Assembly (NCBI RefSeq): GCF_006491595.2
Contig: NZ_VEVQ02000001.1
Coordinates: 248,001 to 312,000, forward strand
Direction of reading: 5' to 3'
Length of the DNA stretch: 64,000 bases
From: Flavobacterium jejuense
GTDB lineage: Bacteria > Bacteroidota > Bacteroidia > Flavobacteriales > Flavobacteriaceae
Each line of letters starts with the position of its first letter. Within the stretch, counting starts at the first letter, position 1. The notes beneath the pieces were generated by a model, which was given only the letters and a program-made list of their open reading frames with translations, did not search any database and was not told the DNA's origin. The position numbers were made by a program, and so were the translations under genes. Below are positions 63,738 through 64,000 of this stretch, in pieces.

Positions 63738-64000
63738 TTACTTTAGACCCATGACAGCTTCAGGAACTAATCTGGTAATGTCACCACCATTTCTTAACAC
63801 ATCCCTCACAATGCTAGATGAAATATAAGAAGTTCGAGCTGCAGTTAGTAAGAATACCGTTTCAATTTGGGATAAGCTTCTATTGGTATGTGCAATGGCT
63901 TTTTCAAATTCAAAATCTGCAGGATTACGAAGTCCTCTTAGAATAAAATCTGCTTTTTCTTTTTTACACAAATCTATGGTTAGTCCTTGATAGGTAATAA
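63738..64000 (-). CDS. coaD: Pantetheine-phosphate adenylyltransferase, 3' part (gene continues past the window)
   Basis: The frame is open to the window end; 86 C-terminal residues plus stop are visible. FILRGLRNPADFEFEKAIAHTN, the ISSSIVRD motif and the ending LVPEAVMGLK are characteristic of CoaD, a nucleotidyltransferase that turns phosphopantetheine and ATP into dephospho-CoA. The internal TTG at 63971 is not a start. The 63535-63737 gap between coaD and the SulP gene shows no feature beyond AT-rich sequence. Confidence 0.92.
   Translation of the reverse strand, partial: ITYQGLTIDLCKKEKADFILRGLRNPADFEFEKAIAHTNRSLSQIETVFLLTAARTSYISSSIVRDVLRNGGDITRLVPEAVMGLK

Overview
The window comes from a low-GC member of the Bacteroidota, almost certainly a Flavobacteriaceae genome (Flavobacterium-like). 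The evidence is: three proteins with type IX secretion C-terminal sorting domains, several lipoproteins with the surface-export signature C-S-K-D-D, TAnnTTTG/TTG vegetative promoters upstream of tRNA genes and purL, few Shine-Dalgarno sequences, and typical family content (BshB1, AI-2E permease, GldL-like protein, DUF4159, THUMP-like methyltransferase). It is ordinary chromosome with one damaged IS3-family element and no phage, integron or CRISPR array.

Layout. 1-5.1 kb: end of a TPR gene, a 1.49 kb IS3-family element with a nonsense mutation in its transposase, an NlpC/P60 hydrolase, a thiolase and a tRNA-Ser/Pro/Arg cluster. 5.2-20.1 kb: the most distinctive region. It holds a periplasmic TPR-CHAT (caspase-like) protein, an ECF sigma factor with a TPR anti-sigma partner, a divergent eight-gene operon of exported proteins and lipoproteins ending in an OmpA-family protein, and two type IX-secreted ELWxxDGT-repeat proteins. 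20.2-27.8 kb (minus strand): methyltransferase, AI-2E permease, two tandem M43 metalloproteases, DUF4159, rsmE and tsaD. 27.9-36.1 kb (plus strand): tamB, pfkA, gap, an N-acetylglucosamine-kinase-like gene and mgsA. 36.1-48.8 kb (minus strand): STM3941-family protein, S9 peptidase, accessory unknowns, purL, a secreted endonuclease I and lipoproteins. 48.9-53.5 kb: a hotdog thioesterase/isochorismate synthase/bshB1 operon, tRNA-His, pyrE divergent from a Nudix gene, and a DUF2383 protein. 53.6-64 kb: an HD alarmone-hydrolase/M14 peptidase operon, a DEAD-box helicase with DEFD, a methyltransferase, a lipoprotein, a 127-bp palindrome next to decayed genes, a GT51-like remnant, a SulP transporter and the 3' part of coaD.

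The best candidate for an undescribed system is the 5.2-20.1 kb block. A 32-bp motif, GTTTACTTT-N8-TTTTCTAC-N-AATG, occurs three times: before the ECF sigma gene itself, before the divergent eight-gene operon, and before the ELWxxDGT pair. This has the form of an autoregulated ECF regulon that controls a set of cell-surface proteins. The CHAT protein carries a signal peptide and a C-terminal membrane anchor, so its TPR and caspase-like domains should face the periplasm, as should the TPR half of the anti-sigma protein. I infer, without proof, that the CHAT protease is the sensor or sheddase that releases the sigma factor.
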